64,000 nucleotides of DNA from Pseudomonas sp. PB106 (GCF_009764645.1 NZ_RWIM01000015.1:32522-96521), one strand, 5' to 3'. Positions 25,552-34,724 are shown, numbered from the stretch's first letter. Numbers and translations: made by a program. The notes: generated by a model from the sequence alone, not told the origin.

Positions 25552-25656
25552 TCTGCGAGGCCCTGTTCTGGGCCTTGGTTAACCCAGGAACTGTTTTTAC
25601 CGCGATGGCCGCCCTGAATCCGGCGGCCTTCTGCACGGTTTGCGAAAGGTTTGAAG

Positions 25657-26589
25657 ATGCGCGTTCTGATTGCCGAACATGACCACGCGATATACGCCCG
25701 ACTGCTGCGTCAGGCAGCGCCGGAGCTCGAAGTGCTGACCAGTGGCGACTCTGCCGAACTGGCCCGACAGGCGACTGATTGCCCGGTATGGCTGGGGCAA
25801 CCGGATCTGCTGGCGACCCTGCTGCGTCAGGGCCATCAACCGCAATGGCTGCAATCGACCTGGGCCGGCATCACGCCGCTGCTCGCCGATGGTTTGCGTC
25901 GCGATTACCGCTTGACCCGCGCGGTGGGGATCTTCGGCCAGGTCATGGCTGAATACGTCCTCACTTACATCCTCGGCCACGAGCGCGAAGTGTTGGCGCG
26001 GCTGGTCAGCCAGGTCGAGCGCAAATGGGATAACCGCACCGGCCAGAGCCTGGTCGGGCGCAAGGTGTTGATCGTCGGCACCGGTGACATTGGCCAGAGC
26101 GTGGCGCAGTTCCTGCGACCGTTCGGTGTCGAGTTGTACGGCATCGCCAGCAGTGCCCGCGAGCAAGCGCCGTTTGTCGAGGTCGGTGCGATGGCGGATC
26201 TTCCGCGACTGGTCGGCGAGGTGGATTACGTGGTCAATCTGCTGCCTAACACTGAGCACACCCACGATATCTACGACGCGGCGCTGTTCAAGCAATTCAA
26301 GCCGACCGGGTTGTTCATCAACGCCGGGCGCGGTGTCGCAGTGGTTGATGCGGATCTGGTCGAGGCGCTGAAGGAAGGGCATCTGGCGGGGGCGGTGATC
26401 GACGTTTGCCGTCAGGAACCGTTGCCGCAACGTCACCCGTTCTGGACGGCGTGGGGCTTGCTGCTGACCGGGCACAGCTCGGCGCCGACGTCACCGGCGT
26501 TGATGGTGCAGCTGTTTGTCGAGAACCTGAAGGCGTATCAGGCGGGTGAAGCGTTGCGCGGGGAAGTGGATTTCAACCGCGGCTATTGA
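25657..26589 (+). CDS. D-2-hydroxyacid dehydrogenase family protein
   Basis: The 310-residue NAD(P)-dependent enzyme of the glyoxylate/hydroxypyruvate reductase type has a Rossmann GTGDIG motif near residue 141, the catalytic Arg in NAGRGVAVVD near 229, and the catalytic His in TGHSSAPTSPA near 273. ATG 25657 has AAAGG 7 bases upstream. Substrate is not determinable from the sequence. Confidence 0.87.
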   Translation: MRVLIAEHDHAIYARLLRQAAPELEVLTSGDSAELARQATDCPVWLGQPDLLATLLRQGHQPQWLQSTWAGITPLLADGLRRDYRLTRAVGIFGQVMAEYVLTYILGHEREVLARLVSQVERKWDNRTGQSLVGRKVLIVGTGDIGQSVAQFLRPFGVELYGIASSAREQAPFVEVGAMADLPRLVGEVDYVVNLLPNTEHTHDIYDAALFKQFKPTGLFINAGRGVAVVDADLVEALKEGHLAGAVIDVCRQEPLPQRHPFWTAWGLLLTGHSSAPTSPALMVQLFVENLKAYQAGEALRGEVDFNRGY

Positions 26590-26597
26590 GTTGACAT

Positions 26598-26675
26598 CAA
26601 AAGATCGCAGCCTTCGGCAGCTCCTACAGGTGTACATATTCCCCTTCAGGAGCTGCCGCAGGCTGCGATCTTTTG
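26598..26675. repeat. REP-type inverted pair
   Basis: CAAAAGATCGCAGCCTTCGGCAGCTCCTACAG and its near-perfect reverse complement around a short AT-rich loop, between convergent genes. Confidence 0.92.
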
Positions 26676-26678
26676 CTT

Positions 26679-27272
26679 TTAGAGGGTGAAATCGCCTTCA
26701 GCCGCCAGTTCGCTCAGCGGACGGCGCGGGCTCGGTTCTTCGCGGGCTTGCAGGTATTCAGCCAGGGTCGCCTTGTCGCCCAGCTTGCCGACAGCGACGG
26801 CAGCATGCAGCGCATAACCTTCAGGAATGTTCAGCTCCTTGCGGGTCAGTTCCTGGTCGAACCCGGCCATGCCGTGGGTGTGCCAGCCACTGATGCTCGC
26901 TTGCAGCGCCAGATGACCCCAAGCCGAACCGGTGTCGAAGGTGTGCCACAGCGCCGGGGTTTCTTCAGTGGCGCCCGGTGCGGTGAAGCTGGTTTTCGAC
27001 ATCACGATCACCAGCGCCGACGCATGTTGCGCCCAACTGCGGTTGAATTCATTGAGCAGACCCAGGTAACGCTCCCAGTTCGGCGTATCGCGACGTGCGT
27101 AAAGGAAACGCCATGGCTGCGAGTTGTACGCCGACGGTGCCCAACGCGCTGCTTCGAAGAAACTCAGCAGGGTTTCTTCGGGGATCGCTTCACCGGTGAA
27201 GGCGCGTGGCGACCAGCGGTCGGTGAACTGCGGGTGAATAGCGTAATCGGCAACGCGTGGATTGGCACTCAT
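26679..27272 (-). CDS. Nitroreductase-family FMN oxidoreductase
   Basis: The 197-residue protein has the nitroreductase pattern: FTDRWSPRAFTGEAIPEETL near the N-terminus, ARWAPSAYNSQPWRFLY (FMN and flavin-stacking) near residue 45, and GSAWGHLALQASISGWHTHGM near 115. It is likely an NAD(P)H-dependent reductase of quinones or nitro compounds; the physiological substrate is unknown. Confidence 0.87.
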   Translation of the reverse strand: MSANPRVADYAIHPQFTDRWSPRAFTGEAIPEETLLSFFEAARWAPSAYNSQPWRFLYARRDTPNWERYLGLLNEFNRSWAQHASALVIVMSKTSFTAPGATEETPALWHTFDTGSAWGHLALQASISGWHTHGMAGFDQELTRKELNIPEGYALHAAVAVGKLGDKATLAEYLQAREEPSPRRPLSELAAEGDFTL

Positions 27273-27437
27273 CGAGAGATTCCTGGCTATGTTTGACTAA
27301 TGAATTCGAGGCAAAACCCTACTTGGCGGCGATTGGGCTGACAAGCGCGATTTACCGGCAGTCGCTAGCGCTTGGCCCGCCGCGCCTTGGGCACTAGACT
27401 GGCGGCCTTTTCACCACCTGATGTTGATGCTTGAGCC

Positions 27438-27887
27438 ATGGCCGCCGAAGTCGAACCGTTCTGGAAACGCAAAACCCTCGATCAGCTGAATCACCAGGAA
27501 TGGGAATCGCTGTGCGACGGCTGTGGTCTGTGCTGCCTGCAAAAGCTTGAGGATGAAGAAGACAATAGCGTGTATTACACGCGCATCGCCTGCAAACTGC
27601 TGGACCTGAACACGTGCCAGTGCAGCGATTACCCGAATCGCATCAAATTTGTCCCGGACTGCATCCAGCTCACCCCGGGCCAGGCCGAAGAGTTCAAATG
27701 GCTGCCGCCGACCTGCGGTTATCGACTGGTCAGCGAGGGCAAGGATCTGCCGTTGTGGCACCACTTGGTCTGCGGTGATCGCGACGCCGTGCACCATGAG
27801 CGGATCTCCCAATCCGGGCGCATGCTCGCCGAGGGCAGCGTGCCGGAAGATGACTGGGAAGATCACCTGATTTTCCGCGCGGGCTGA
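27438..27887 (+). CDS. ycgN: YcgN-family cysteine-cluster protein (UPF0260)
   Basis: The 149-residue protein has the cysteine cluster [12 protein letters not shown] near residue 27 and further cysteines ([14 protein letters not shown]), the YkgJ/YcgN metal-binding pattern. Function unknown. ATG 27438 is preceded by TTGAGCC. It sits directly upstream of the M61-like gene (35-base gap). Confidence 0.88.
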   Translation: MAAEVEPFWKRKTLDQLNHQEWESLCDGCGLCCLQKLEDEEDNSVYYTRIACKLLDLNTCQCSDYPNRIKFVPDCIQLTPGQAEEFKWLPPTCGYRLVSEGKDLPLWHHLVCGDRDAVHHERISQSGRMLAEGSVPEDDWEDHLIFRAG

Positions 27888-27922
27888 GCGTCCACCGAAT
27901 CAAGCTTTATCAAGGAGTGTGT

Positions 27923-29152
27923 ATGGCTGTCGGATTGCAGCGGGCATTGATGATTGCGCTGCTGGCGCTGAGCGCGCCGGCATGGGCGGCGAAGAAAGTC
28001 GATCTGGATTATCACGTGCGCCTGTTGCCGCAGAGCGATCAGGCCGAAGTGCGCCTGACCCTGGCCAAAGGCGAGGCGGTGCGCAGTCTTGATTTCGATC
28101 TTGGCGACGGCAGCCATTACAGCGACTTCAAGGCCGACGGCCAATGGTTGCTGACCCCGGGGAAAGCGGCGCGCGGGGTGTGGCGTCCCGCCAGCGACAA
28201 CGCCAGCCTGACCTACCGCGTACGCATCAGTCATGTGCGCAAGAACGGCAGCTTCGACACGCGCATGACCCCGAATTGGGCGTTGATGCGCGGTGACGAA
28301 TTGGTGCCCCCCGCCAAACTCGATCAACAGGACGGCACCGAACTGGTCGCACGCCTGCAATTCGAATTGCCCGATGGCTGGAAAAGCGTCGAAACCGCGT
28401 GGCCACGCATCGGCAAGAACAAATTCCGCATCGACAATCCCTCGCGCCTGTTCGACCGGCCGACTGGCTGGATGCTCGCCGGCCACCTCGGCAGTCGCCG
28501 CACGCGTTTGGGCGAAACCGAAGTCACCGTGGCCTCGCCGCAAGGGCAGGGCATGCGCCGCATGGATGTACTGACCCTGCTGACCTTTGTCTGGCCGCAG
28601 GTGCAGGCGGTTTATCCACGCCATCCGAGCAAACTGTTGATTGTCGGCGCCAGCGACCCGATGTGGCGCGGCAGCCTCGGCGCGCACGAATCGATCTACG
28701 TGAATGCGCGGTTGCCGCTGGTCAGCGAAAGCGGCAGCAGTGCGCTGGTGCGCGAGCTGGCGCAGGTGTTCGGGCGGATCAACGACGAGCAGCGTAGCGA
28801 CTGGATCAGCGAGGGGTTTGCCGAGTATTACGCCATCGAATTGGTGCGCCGCGCCGGCGGCATGAGCGATGAGCGTTATCAGGCGTTGCAGGCAAAACTG
28901 GTCAAGGACAGCCAGAAAGTCACGACTTTGCGCGGCGAGCAGATCAGCCCGGCGCAGGTGGCGAAAGCGGTCGTTTTGCTGCAGGAGCTGGATCGCGAGA
29001 TTCGTCTGAAGACGCGTAACAAGCGCTCGCTGGATGATGTGTTGCGAGGGGCGATGCATTTGGGGACTGTGAGTACCAAGACGTTTGTGCAACTGGCCGA
29101 GAGCGTTCTGGGCGAGTCCTCCAAAGTTCTTGATACCGATTTACTGCAATAA
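27923..29152 (+). CDS. Secreted M1/M61-like protein without the zinc site (probable pseudoenzyme)
   Basis: The 409-residue protein has a signal peptide ending APAWA (residue about 22), a beta-rich domain (30-190) and a helical region. At about 293-302 the motif WISEGFAEYYA matches the second glutamate segment of M1/M61 aminopeptidases. The HExxH expected 15-20 residues before it is replaced by VRELAQVF (about 275-282), with Glu but no His pair, so it cannot bind zinc in the usual way. AAGGAG precedes ATG 27923. A substrate-binding or scaffold role in the periplasm is inferred. Confidence 0.72.
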   Translation: MAVGLQRALMIALLALSAPAWAAKKVDLDYHVRLLPQSDQAEVRLTLAKGEAVRSLDFDLGDGSHYSDFKADGQWLLTPGKAARGVWRPASDNASLTYRVRISHVRKNGSFDTRMTPNWALMRGDELVPPAKLDQQDGTELVARLQFELPDGWKSVETAWPRIGKNKFRIDNPSRLFDRPTGWMLAGHLGSRRTRLGETEVTVASPQGQGMRRMDVLTLLTFVWPQVQAVYPRHPSKLLIVGASDPMWRGSLGAHESIYVNARLPLVSESGSSALVRELAQVFGRINDEQRSDWISEGFAEYYAIELVRRAGGMSDERYQALQAKLVKDSQKVTTLRGEQISPAQVAKAVVLLQELDREIRLKTRNKRSLDDVLRGAMHLGTVSTKTFVQLAESVLGESSKVLDTDLLQ

Positions 29153-29153
29153 G

Positions 29154-29235
29154 ATCAAAAGATCGCGGCCTTCGGCAGCTCCTACAGGGGAAACGCATTC
29201 CACATGTAGGAGCTGCCGCAGGCTGCGATCTTTTG
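29154..29235. repeat. REP-type inverted pair
   Basis: GATCAAAAGATCGCGGCCTTCGGCAGCTCCTACAGG and a facing TGTAGGAGCTGCCGCAGGCTGCGATCTTTTG, between convergent genes. Confidence 0.9.
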
Positions 29236-29238
29236 CTT

Positions 29239-29616
29239 TTAAACCCCGGCTTTCGGCGATTTCACCGAATCATTACCGGTCACCGTGGCGGTGCTGGTCG
29301 CCGCCTCGGCATTGGCCTTGAGCTTGCTCAACTCTTCCCCGGCCCGCTCGATCTTGGCGCGCACGTTGTTCATGTCCTGACGACTCTTCTCGATCAGGCT
29401 TTTCATCGAGCTGTGGCCGGTGATTCCGCGGGCCATGGCCACGCCGCCAATCGCCACCTGAATCAGACCGAACACACCGCCACGGCGCAGGCCTTTGCCG
29501 ACCATGATCACGCCGCCGGCCAGCGAGCCGATGCGCTCCCAGCCTTCGACGTTTTGCTCGGGGTGGCTCTGGAACGGGGTGGATTCGATACGCTCGACGC
29601 GTTTGAGCTCGGTCAT
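29239..29616 (-). CDS. DUF2892-like inner-membrane protein
   Basis: The 125-residue protein has a central glycine-rich hydrophobic pair of helices (RIGSLAGGVIMVGKGL, then VFGLIQVAIGGVAMARGITG), the YgaP-type DUF2892 pattern, then a coiled-coil-like C-terminus (NNVRAKIERAGEELSKLKAN). ATG 29616 is preferred over the upstream start since GGAGAAAGATC lies just before it. Function unknown. Confidence 0.75.
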   Translation of the reverse strand: MTELKRVERIESTPFQSHPEQNVEGWERIGSLAGGVIMVGKGLRRGGVFGLIQVAIGGVAMARGITGHSSMKSLIEKSRQDMNNVRAKIERAGEELSKLKANAEAATSTATVTGNDSVKSPKAGV

Positions 29617-29697
29617 GATCTTTCTCCAGGCAATGAGTAATGGATAAACAAGCTGACTGCCAGAGCGGTCAGCTTGTTCCATCGGATGTGCGACGCT

Positions 29698-30168
29698 TCA
29701 GCGGAATTTTGGCCCGGAGCGGGTGTTCAGGCCTTTGGCCATACGGTCGTAGAGCACGACGTTGACCGTGGCGGCGAGGTTCATGCAGCCGGTGGTCGGG
29801 ATGTACACGACGTCTTCGCACCAGTCGCGGATCTCTTTATCCAGCGAGCCGTCTTCGGGGCCGAAGATGTACAGGGCGCGATCCGGGTGGGTGTATTCCG
29901 GCAGCGGGCGGGCGCCCTCAACCAGTTCCACGGCGACCGGCACACAGTTGAGCGGGAGGATCTTTTTCAGATCATCGATGCCGATCAGCGGGATGTCGTA
30001 GTGCACGCGCTTGGTGTCGGTGACGAAGTCGGCGGCGCGTTCATAACGCTTGCCGGTGTAGAACACCGACGCCACGCCGTAGCAGCCTGCGGCGCGCATC
30101 ACCGAACCGACGTTCTCCGGTGACTTGGGGTTATACAAACCAATGCAGCTGTACCGTTTGTCTGCCAC
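29698..30168 (-). CDS. TrmH/SpoU-family RNA methyltransferase
   Basis: The 156-residue SPOUT-type enzyme should methylate RNA using SAM bound in a trefoil knot. Motifs seen are NPKSPENVGSVMRAAGCYG (motif 1), YIFGPEDGSLDK (motif 2) and MNLAATVNVVLYDRMA (motif 3). The GTG start at 30168 puts KRYSCIGLY at the N-terminus; an earlier TTG adds no conserved residues. It resembles TrmL in size but its tRNA target cannot be assigned. Confidence 0.85.
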   Translation of the reverse strand: MADKRYSCIGLYNPKSPENVGSVMRAAGCYGVASVFYTGKRYERAADFVTDTKRVHYDIPLIGIDDLKKILPLNCVPVAVELVEGARPLPEYTHPDRALYIFGPEDGSLDKEIRDWCEDVVYIPTTGCMNLAATVNVVLYDRMAKGLNTRSGPKFR

Positions 30169-30213
30169 GAGCGGGGTGCCTTCGGGAAAAAGAGGGCGAT
30201 TATACGGGGATAA

Positions 30214-30296
30214 GATCAAAAGATCGCAGCCTTCGGCAGCTCCTACATTTTGATGGCGTACACCCTGTAGGAGCTGCCGAAGGCTGCGATCTTTTG
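30214..30296. repeat. REP-type inverted pair
   Basis: GATCAAAAGATCGCAGCCTTCGGCAGCTCCTACA and a facing TGTAGGAGCTGCCGAAGGCTGCGATCTTTTG between two minus-strand genes. Confidence 0.92.
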
Positions 30297-30300
30297 CTTT

Positions 30301-30672
30301 TTAATCTTCTTTCTTCATCAACCCGGCCAACGCGGCAAACGGGTTATGCGTCGCCTTGGCGATCTTCGGCGTGCTCAGCGAGCCGTCACCGAAATACTGC
30401 TGGTCGGTGTAACGCGAATGTTCGTTGTCGTGGCAGTACAGGCACAACAGCTCCCAGTTCGAGCCGTCTTGCGGGTTGTTGTCGTGGTTATGGTCGCGGT
30501 GGTGCACGGTCAGTTCGCTCAGGCGCTTGCCGGAAAACTCACGGGCGCAGCGGCCACAAACGTGCGGGTACATCTTCAGGGCTTTGTCGCGGTAGCCCAT
30601 TTCCTTGTCGCGCTGGTTGTCGGCGAGGATGCGATCCAGCTTCGACGTGTTGGTTGGGGTGGTCGAACTCAT
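30301..30672 (-). CDS. yajD: YajD-family HNH nuclease
   Basis: The 123-residue protein has a Cys4-His HNH domain: CGRCAREF (residue about 39), TVHHRDHNHDNN (catalytic HH near 57) and LLCLYCHDNEHSRY. YajD proteins are stand-alone HNH enzymes of unknown target. The stop at 30301 lies next to the REP. No phage or restriction genes are nearby, so a housekeeping role is likely. Confidence 0.88.
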   Translation of the reverse strand: MSSTTPTNTSKLDRILADNQRDKEMGYRDKALKMYPHVCGRCAREFSGKRLSELTVHHRDHNHDNNPQDGSNWELLCLYCHDNEHSRYTDQQYFGDGSLSTPKIAKATHNPFAALAGLMKKED

Positions 30673-30720
30673 GGGTTCACCTTTGTAAAAGACTAATGAC
30701 GGTTATGCGCAGAGTTTAGC

Positions 30721-31407
30721 TCAGCCCTTGAGCTTCTCGGCAATCCAGATCGTGTGGCGCGTGCCCTTGTTGCCGTGGGCGAAGACCTGGACTTCTTCGG
30801 CCTTGAAACCGGCCTTCTTCAATTTGTCGGAAAACAGCCGATCAGCGCTGGCCGACCATACGGCGAGCACGCCTTTCGGACGCAACGCTTTGGCGCAGGC
30901 ATTCAGACCCGCGGCGGAATACAGCCAACTGTTGGCCTTCTGCGTCAGACCTTCAGGGCCATTGTCGACATCAAGCATGATCGCGTCGAAACCGTTCGGC
31001 TCGCTTTGCAGCACCTTGGCCACGTCTTCCTGACGGATCACCGTGCGCGGATCGAGCAGCGGGCGACCGGACTTTTCCCCGAGCGGGCCGCGGTTCCACT
31101 CGACCACGCCGGGTACCAGCTCCGCAACCACCACTTCGGCGCTTTTGCCCAGGTGCTTGAGCGCGGAGGCGAGGGTGAAGCCCATGCCCAAACCGCCGAT
31201 CAGTACCCGCGAATCCGGTCGGCCGGCGACCTTGCGGCACGGAATTTCCGCCAGTGCGTCTTCGGAGCCGTGCATGCGCGTGTTCATCAATTGCCCGCCG
31301 TCGCCGCCCTGGATTTTGATGACGAAATCCTCGCCATACTCGAACAGGCACAGGGCACCGCCGCTTTCAGGGATCGGGGTGGTGTCGAGCAGAACGAAAC
31401 GTTTCAT
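30721..31407 (-). CDS. Spermidine synthase-like methyltransferase-fold protein
   Basis: The 228-residue protein has GGDGGQLMNTRMHGSED and RVLIGGLGMGFTLASAL (nucleotide-binding glycine motif near 70), the fold of spermine/spermidine synthases, with VVVAELVPGVVEWNRG following. No speD or other polyamine gene is adjacent, and the polyamine-binding tyrosines cannot be assigned, so the reaction is unknown. It may be a SAM-dependent methyltransferase. Confidence 0.78.
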   Translation of the reverse strand: MKRFVLLDTTPIPESGGALCLFEYGEDFVIKIQGGDGGQLMNTRMHGSEDALAEIPCRKVAGRPDSRVLIGGLGMGFTLASALKHLGKSAEVVVAELVPGVVEWNRGPLGEKSGRPLLDPRTVIRQEDVAKVLQSEPNGFDAIMLDVDNGPEGLTQKANSWLYSAAGLNACAKALRPKGVLAVWSASADRLFSDKLKKAGFKAEEVQVFAHGNKGTRHTIWIAEKLKG

Positions 31408-31487
31408 GGAAATCTCTACAAGGGGGAAGGCAAGCAGGCCCGTTGGGAGTAGCCTGAGCGCAGACTAGAGGCCAAACGGAGCCCTTG

Positions 31488-31772
31488 ATGAAGCGCACCA
31501 TTCTAACGGTCATTGCCTTGGCCGCGCTCTCGATTACTGCAGTGCAGGCGCAACAGACGATTCCGGTCAGCCCGGCGCCGCAACCCGGCTCGCCCGGCAC
31601 CGCGACCCCAACGCCGTATCCGCAGATTACGCCGATCAATATTCCCAAGTCGGGCGCCGGCAGTGGCAGCCCGCCGCTGGTGCCGATCGAGATGCCCAGC
31701 CCGCCGAGCAAGGATCAGCCGGTGCCGGGTATTGAGCCAAACGGTAGCAAGGCGAAATCCCCCGGCGGTTAA
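31488..31772 (+). CDS. Small secreted Pro-rich hypothetical protein
   Basis: The 94-residue protein has a signal peptide (cleaved after about residue 21, AVQA), then a mature part that is about 30% Pro with Gly/Ser, with short repeated units (PAPQPGSP, PTPYPQITPIN). ATG 31488 has GGAG upstream. Not recognised. A periplasmic linker-like or cell-envelope role is possible. Its stop overlaps the stop of the convergent CNB-domain gene by 4 bases. Confidence 0.6.
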   Translation: MKRTILTVIALAALSITAVQAQQTIPVSPAPQPGSPGTATPTPYPQITPINIPKSGAGSGSPPLVPIEMPSPPSKDQPVPGIEPNGSKAKSPGG

Positions 31773-32242
31773 ACCTGCTGCGCGGCCAATTGGCCGTCGG
31801 CCATGCGCAGGCGTTTCGACAAGGAAACGGCGAGGGCGCGGATGATCTTCGCGGCGATCTTCGGCGCGTCGTTGAGCATTTTTTCCAGTGAGTCTTTGCC
31901 GAGGTTGAGCAACTGGCAGTTGCTCGCGGCGATGCAGCTGGCCGAGCGGCGCTCGCCATCGAGCACGGCCATTTCACCGAATGCGCGACCGCTGCGCAGG
32001 GTGGCCATGGTGATCACCTGACCATCGGGCCCGGTTTTCTGCACGGCGACCTGGCCGGTGTGGAGGATGCACATGAAACTGCCGGCATCGCCCTCGCGGA
32101 AAATCGCCTCGCCCTCAGCCACGGTGCTGATGCTGAAATAGCCGGAAGCTGCCGCGAAGTCGGCCAGTTGCAATTGATCGAACAGGCCACAGTCCATCAG
32201 CCAGTCGCGGATTTCGTTGTTCAGGAAGGTCGGTTCTGACAT
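31769..32242 (-). CDS. Cyclic nucleotide-binding domain protein
   Basis: The 157-residue single-domain CNB protein has the phosphate-binding cassette region RAFGEMAVLDGERRSASCIA near residue 98, matching the RxFGExAL(x)RSA pattern. It has no DNA-binding helix-turn-helix, so it is a sensor or a regulatory subunit. The ligand (cAMP, cGMP or none) is not shown by sequence. Confidence 0.85.
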   Translation of the reverse strand: MSEPTFLNNEIRDWLMDCGLFDQLQLADFAAASGYFSISTVAEGEAIFREGDAGSFMCILHTGQVAVQKTGPDGQVITMATLRSGRAFGEMAVLDGERRSASCIAASNCQLLNLGKDSLEKMLNDAPKIAAKIIRALAVSLSKRLRMADGQLAAQQV

Positions 32243-32291
32243 GTCGTCACGGTCTTTTTGTTTTCACTGTTTCAGGCTTCACACAGTCCCC

Positions 32292-32380
32292 GTGTAGGAG
32301 CTGCCGAAGGCTGCGATCTTTTGATCCTGCTTTTGAAAAAATCAAAATCAAAAGATCGCAGCCTGCGGCAGCTCCTACAC
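32292..32380. repeat. REP-type inverted pair
   Basis: GTGTAGGAGCTGCCGAAGGCTGCGATCTTTTGATC and a facing GATCGCAGCCTGCGGCAGCTCCTACAC, with imperfect outer bases. Confidence 0.9.
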
Positions 32381-32443
32381 GGGATCTGTGGGGTATCGGC
32401 CTCTTGGGTCTGGAATTAAGACCCAAGTGACCGAAGGAGTTCC

Positions 32444-34498
32444 TCAGGCCAGGCCCAAAACCCTGAAAACAAATGCGTATTCGAGCGCTACGTCACGTAA
32501 TCCCTGATAACGCCCGCTCATCCCGCCGTGTCCTGCGCCCAGTTCAGTCTTGAGCAGCAGGACGTTGTCGTCGGTTTTGCTCGCGCGCAGTTTCGCCACC
32601 CACTTCGCCGCTTCCCAATATTGCACGCGGCTGTCGTTGTAGCCGGCGATGACCAGCGTCGGCGGATAATCCTGCGCACTGACGTTTTCGTACGGCGCGT
32701 AAGCCTTGATCCGTTCGTAAACCTCTGGCTCTTCAGGATTGCCCCACTCGTCGTACTCGGTGACGGTCAGTGGCAACTCCGGGTCGAGCATGGTGTTGAG
32801 GGTGTCGACGAACGGCACCTCGGCAATCGCCACGCCGAACAGATCCGGGCGCTGGTTGAGCACCGCGCCAATCATCAAACCACCGGCGCTGCCACCGCTG
32901 ATCGCCAGTTTTTCTGCCGCGGTGATGCCGTTGAGGATCAGAAACTCGGCGCAGGCAATGAAGTCGCTGAAGGTGTTGTGCTTGTGTTCCTGCTTGCCGG
33001 CGCGATACCAGGCTTCGCCCAGCTCGCCGCCGCCACGAACGTGGGCGATGGCAAAGGCCATGCCGCGATCGAGCAAACTCAGGCGCGCGTGGGAAAACCA
33101 CGGATCCAGGCTGGAGCCATAAGCACCATAGCCGTACAGATACAGCGGCACTGGCTTGCCGAGCATTTCGCGTTTCATCACCAGGCTGATCGGCACTTGG
33201 GTGCCGTCCGGCGCGGTCGCCCACAGGCGCTGGCTGACGTAAGCGTCGGCGTCGAACGGGCCGAGCACCGGGGTTTCCTTGAGCACACTCTGCTCGCCGC
33301 CAGCGAGAATCAATTGGCGAACTTGCGCTGGGCGATTCAAGGCTTCATAGCGCAGACGAATGCGGTCGCTCTCGAATTCCAGGCTGTTTTGCACGTAGAG
33401 GCTGTAGGCCGCGTCCGGCAATTGCACGCGATACGGCGCCAAGCCTTGTGGGTGCACTTCGATGATCGGCAGGCCACCTTCGCGCAGGCTCAGGGTCATG
33501 GCCTCGGTGTTGAGGCTCACGCCATCGAGCATCACCGTGTCGCTGTGCGGGATCAGGTTCTGCCAGTCGGCTTCGGTCGGCGCAGTGCCGGTGTCCGGCG
33601 CTTGATACAACGCGTAGTTGATCCCGTCGCGATTGGTGCGGATAAACCACGTCCACGCACCATTGAGCAGGCCGTGATCGACATCGTATTCGTGGTCTTC
33701 GACGCGCGGCGCCAGGCAAGTGAACGGCAGATGCGGCTGATTGGCGTCGAGCGCCCAGACTTCGCTGGTGGTCTTGCTGCCCAGCGACAACAGCAATTGC
33801 TGCTCGGAACTGGAGCGGTAGCAATGCAGGAAGAAACGCCCGTCCGGCTCGTTGAATACTTCTTCCGCCGCGGTGCCGTCGAGGCGATAGCGGAACAGTT
33901 TGTGTGGGCGGTGCGTGTCGTCGAGTACGCCGAAAAACAGGGTCAGGCTGTCGTTGGCCCAAGTCATGCTGCCGTCGCAGTCTTCGAATTCCAGTTCGCT
34001 GACTTTGTCGTTGGACAGCTCTTTAACGAACAGCGTGTAGATCTCATCCCCCGCCGCGTCGACGCTGTAGGCCAAACGCTGGTGATCGGGGCTGATGCTG
34101 AAGGCGCCCAGCGAGAAGAAGCCGCCATTGGCCAGCACATTCGGGTCGAGCAGCAATTGCTCGCGGCTTTCATCGAGGGTCAGGCTGTCGTCCGCCGGGC
34201 GCGGGCAGCGGTAGTGCCGGGCGTATTCGTCGCCTGCGGTCGTGCGGGTGTAATACAGATACGGGCCCCATGGCGACGGCAGGGACAGGTCGGTTTCCAG
34301 AATCCGGCCCTTGATCTCATCGAACAGGGTTTCGCGCAGTTCGGCCTGATCGGCGGTTTGCGCTTCCTGGTAAGCGTTTTCGGCCTTGAGGTAATCGAGC
34401 ACCGCATCGGTGTCGCGCTCCTGCAGCCAGGCATACGGGTCGGCACCGGCAGCCTTGCGGGCAATCGGGGCACTGATGGCGTTGGCGGATTGGGGCAT
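32444..34498 (-). CDS. ptrB: Oligopeptidase B, S9 family
   Basis: The 684-residue trypsin-like oligopeptidase cleaves short peptides after Lys/Arg. A beta-propeller (about 70-400) precedes the alpha/beta-hydrolase domain. The nucleophile is in ISGGSAGGLMIG near residue 530, with the catalytic Asp and His in YNDSRVQY and ELGAGHGGMSGR. ATG 34498 was chosen since it begins the conserved N-terminal helix; the upstream 18 codons are not conserved. Confidence 0.92.
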   Translation of the reverse strand: MPQSANAISAPIARKAAGADPYAWLQERDTDAVLDYLKAENAYQEAQTADQAELRETLFDEIKGRILETDLSLPSPWGPYLYYTRTTAGDEYARHYRCPRPADDSLTLDESREQLLLDPNVLANGGFFSLGAFSISPDHQRLAYSVDAAGDEIYTLFVKELSNDKVSELEFEDCDGSMTWANDSLTLFFGVLDDTHRPHKLFRYRLDGTAAEEVFNEPDGRFFLHCYRSSSEQQLLLSLGSKTTSEVWALDANQPHLPFTCLAPRVEDHEYDVDHGLLNGAWTWFIRTNRDGINYALYQAPDTGTAPTEADWQNLIPHSDTVMLDGVSLNTEAMTLSLREGGLPIIEVHPQGLAPYRVQLPDAAYSLYVQNSLEFESDRIRLRYEALNRPAQVRQLILAGGEQSVLKETPVLGPFDADAYVSQRLWATAPDGTQVPISLVMKREMLGKPVPLYLYGYGAYGSSLDPWFSHARLSLLDRGMAFAIAHVRGGGELGEAWYRAGKQEHKHNTFSDFIACAEFLILNGITAAEKLAISGGSAGGLMIGAVLNQRPDLFGVAIAEVPFVDTLNTMLDPELPLTVTEYDEWGNPEEPEVYERIKAYAPYENVSAQDYPPTLVIAGYNDSRVQYWEAAKWVAKLRASKTDDNVLLLKTELGAGHGGMSGRYQGLRDVALEYAFVFRVLGLA

Positions 34499-34560
34499 GG
34501 AAGGCTCTCGGACAATGTACGGAATAGGGGTTTTCGCGGATCTGGCTATCACTGCAACCT

Positions 34561-34652
34561 CTGTAGGAGTGAGCCTGCTCGCGATGAGGCCGGCAGCTTC
34601 AACATCAATGTTGTCTGGCAGTCCGTCATCGCGAGCAGGCTCACTCCTACAG
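34561..34652. repeat. REP-type inverted pair (GTGAGCCTGCTCGCGATGA type)
   Basis: CTGTAGGAGTGAGCCTGCTCGCGATGA and a facing TCATCGCGAGCAGGCTCACTCCTACAG, the same family as the element at 63926. Confidence 0.92.
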
Positions 34653-34724
34653 GTCGTGTGTCTATTGGGACAAGCCGGGCGGGCGAAAAGTCGTTACTAT
34701 AAGCGCCTCTTTGCCTGCCTTGCC

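Noticed and set aside
32528..34702. 724-residue open frame antisense to ptrB
   Set aside because: It mirrors a strong NNC/NNG-biased gene on the other strand; the protein has no domain and its composition (Gly, Ala, Val, Gln, His) is typical of antisense shadows.
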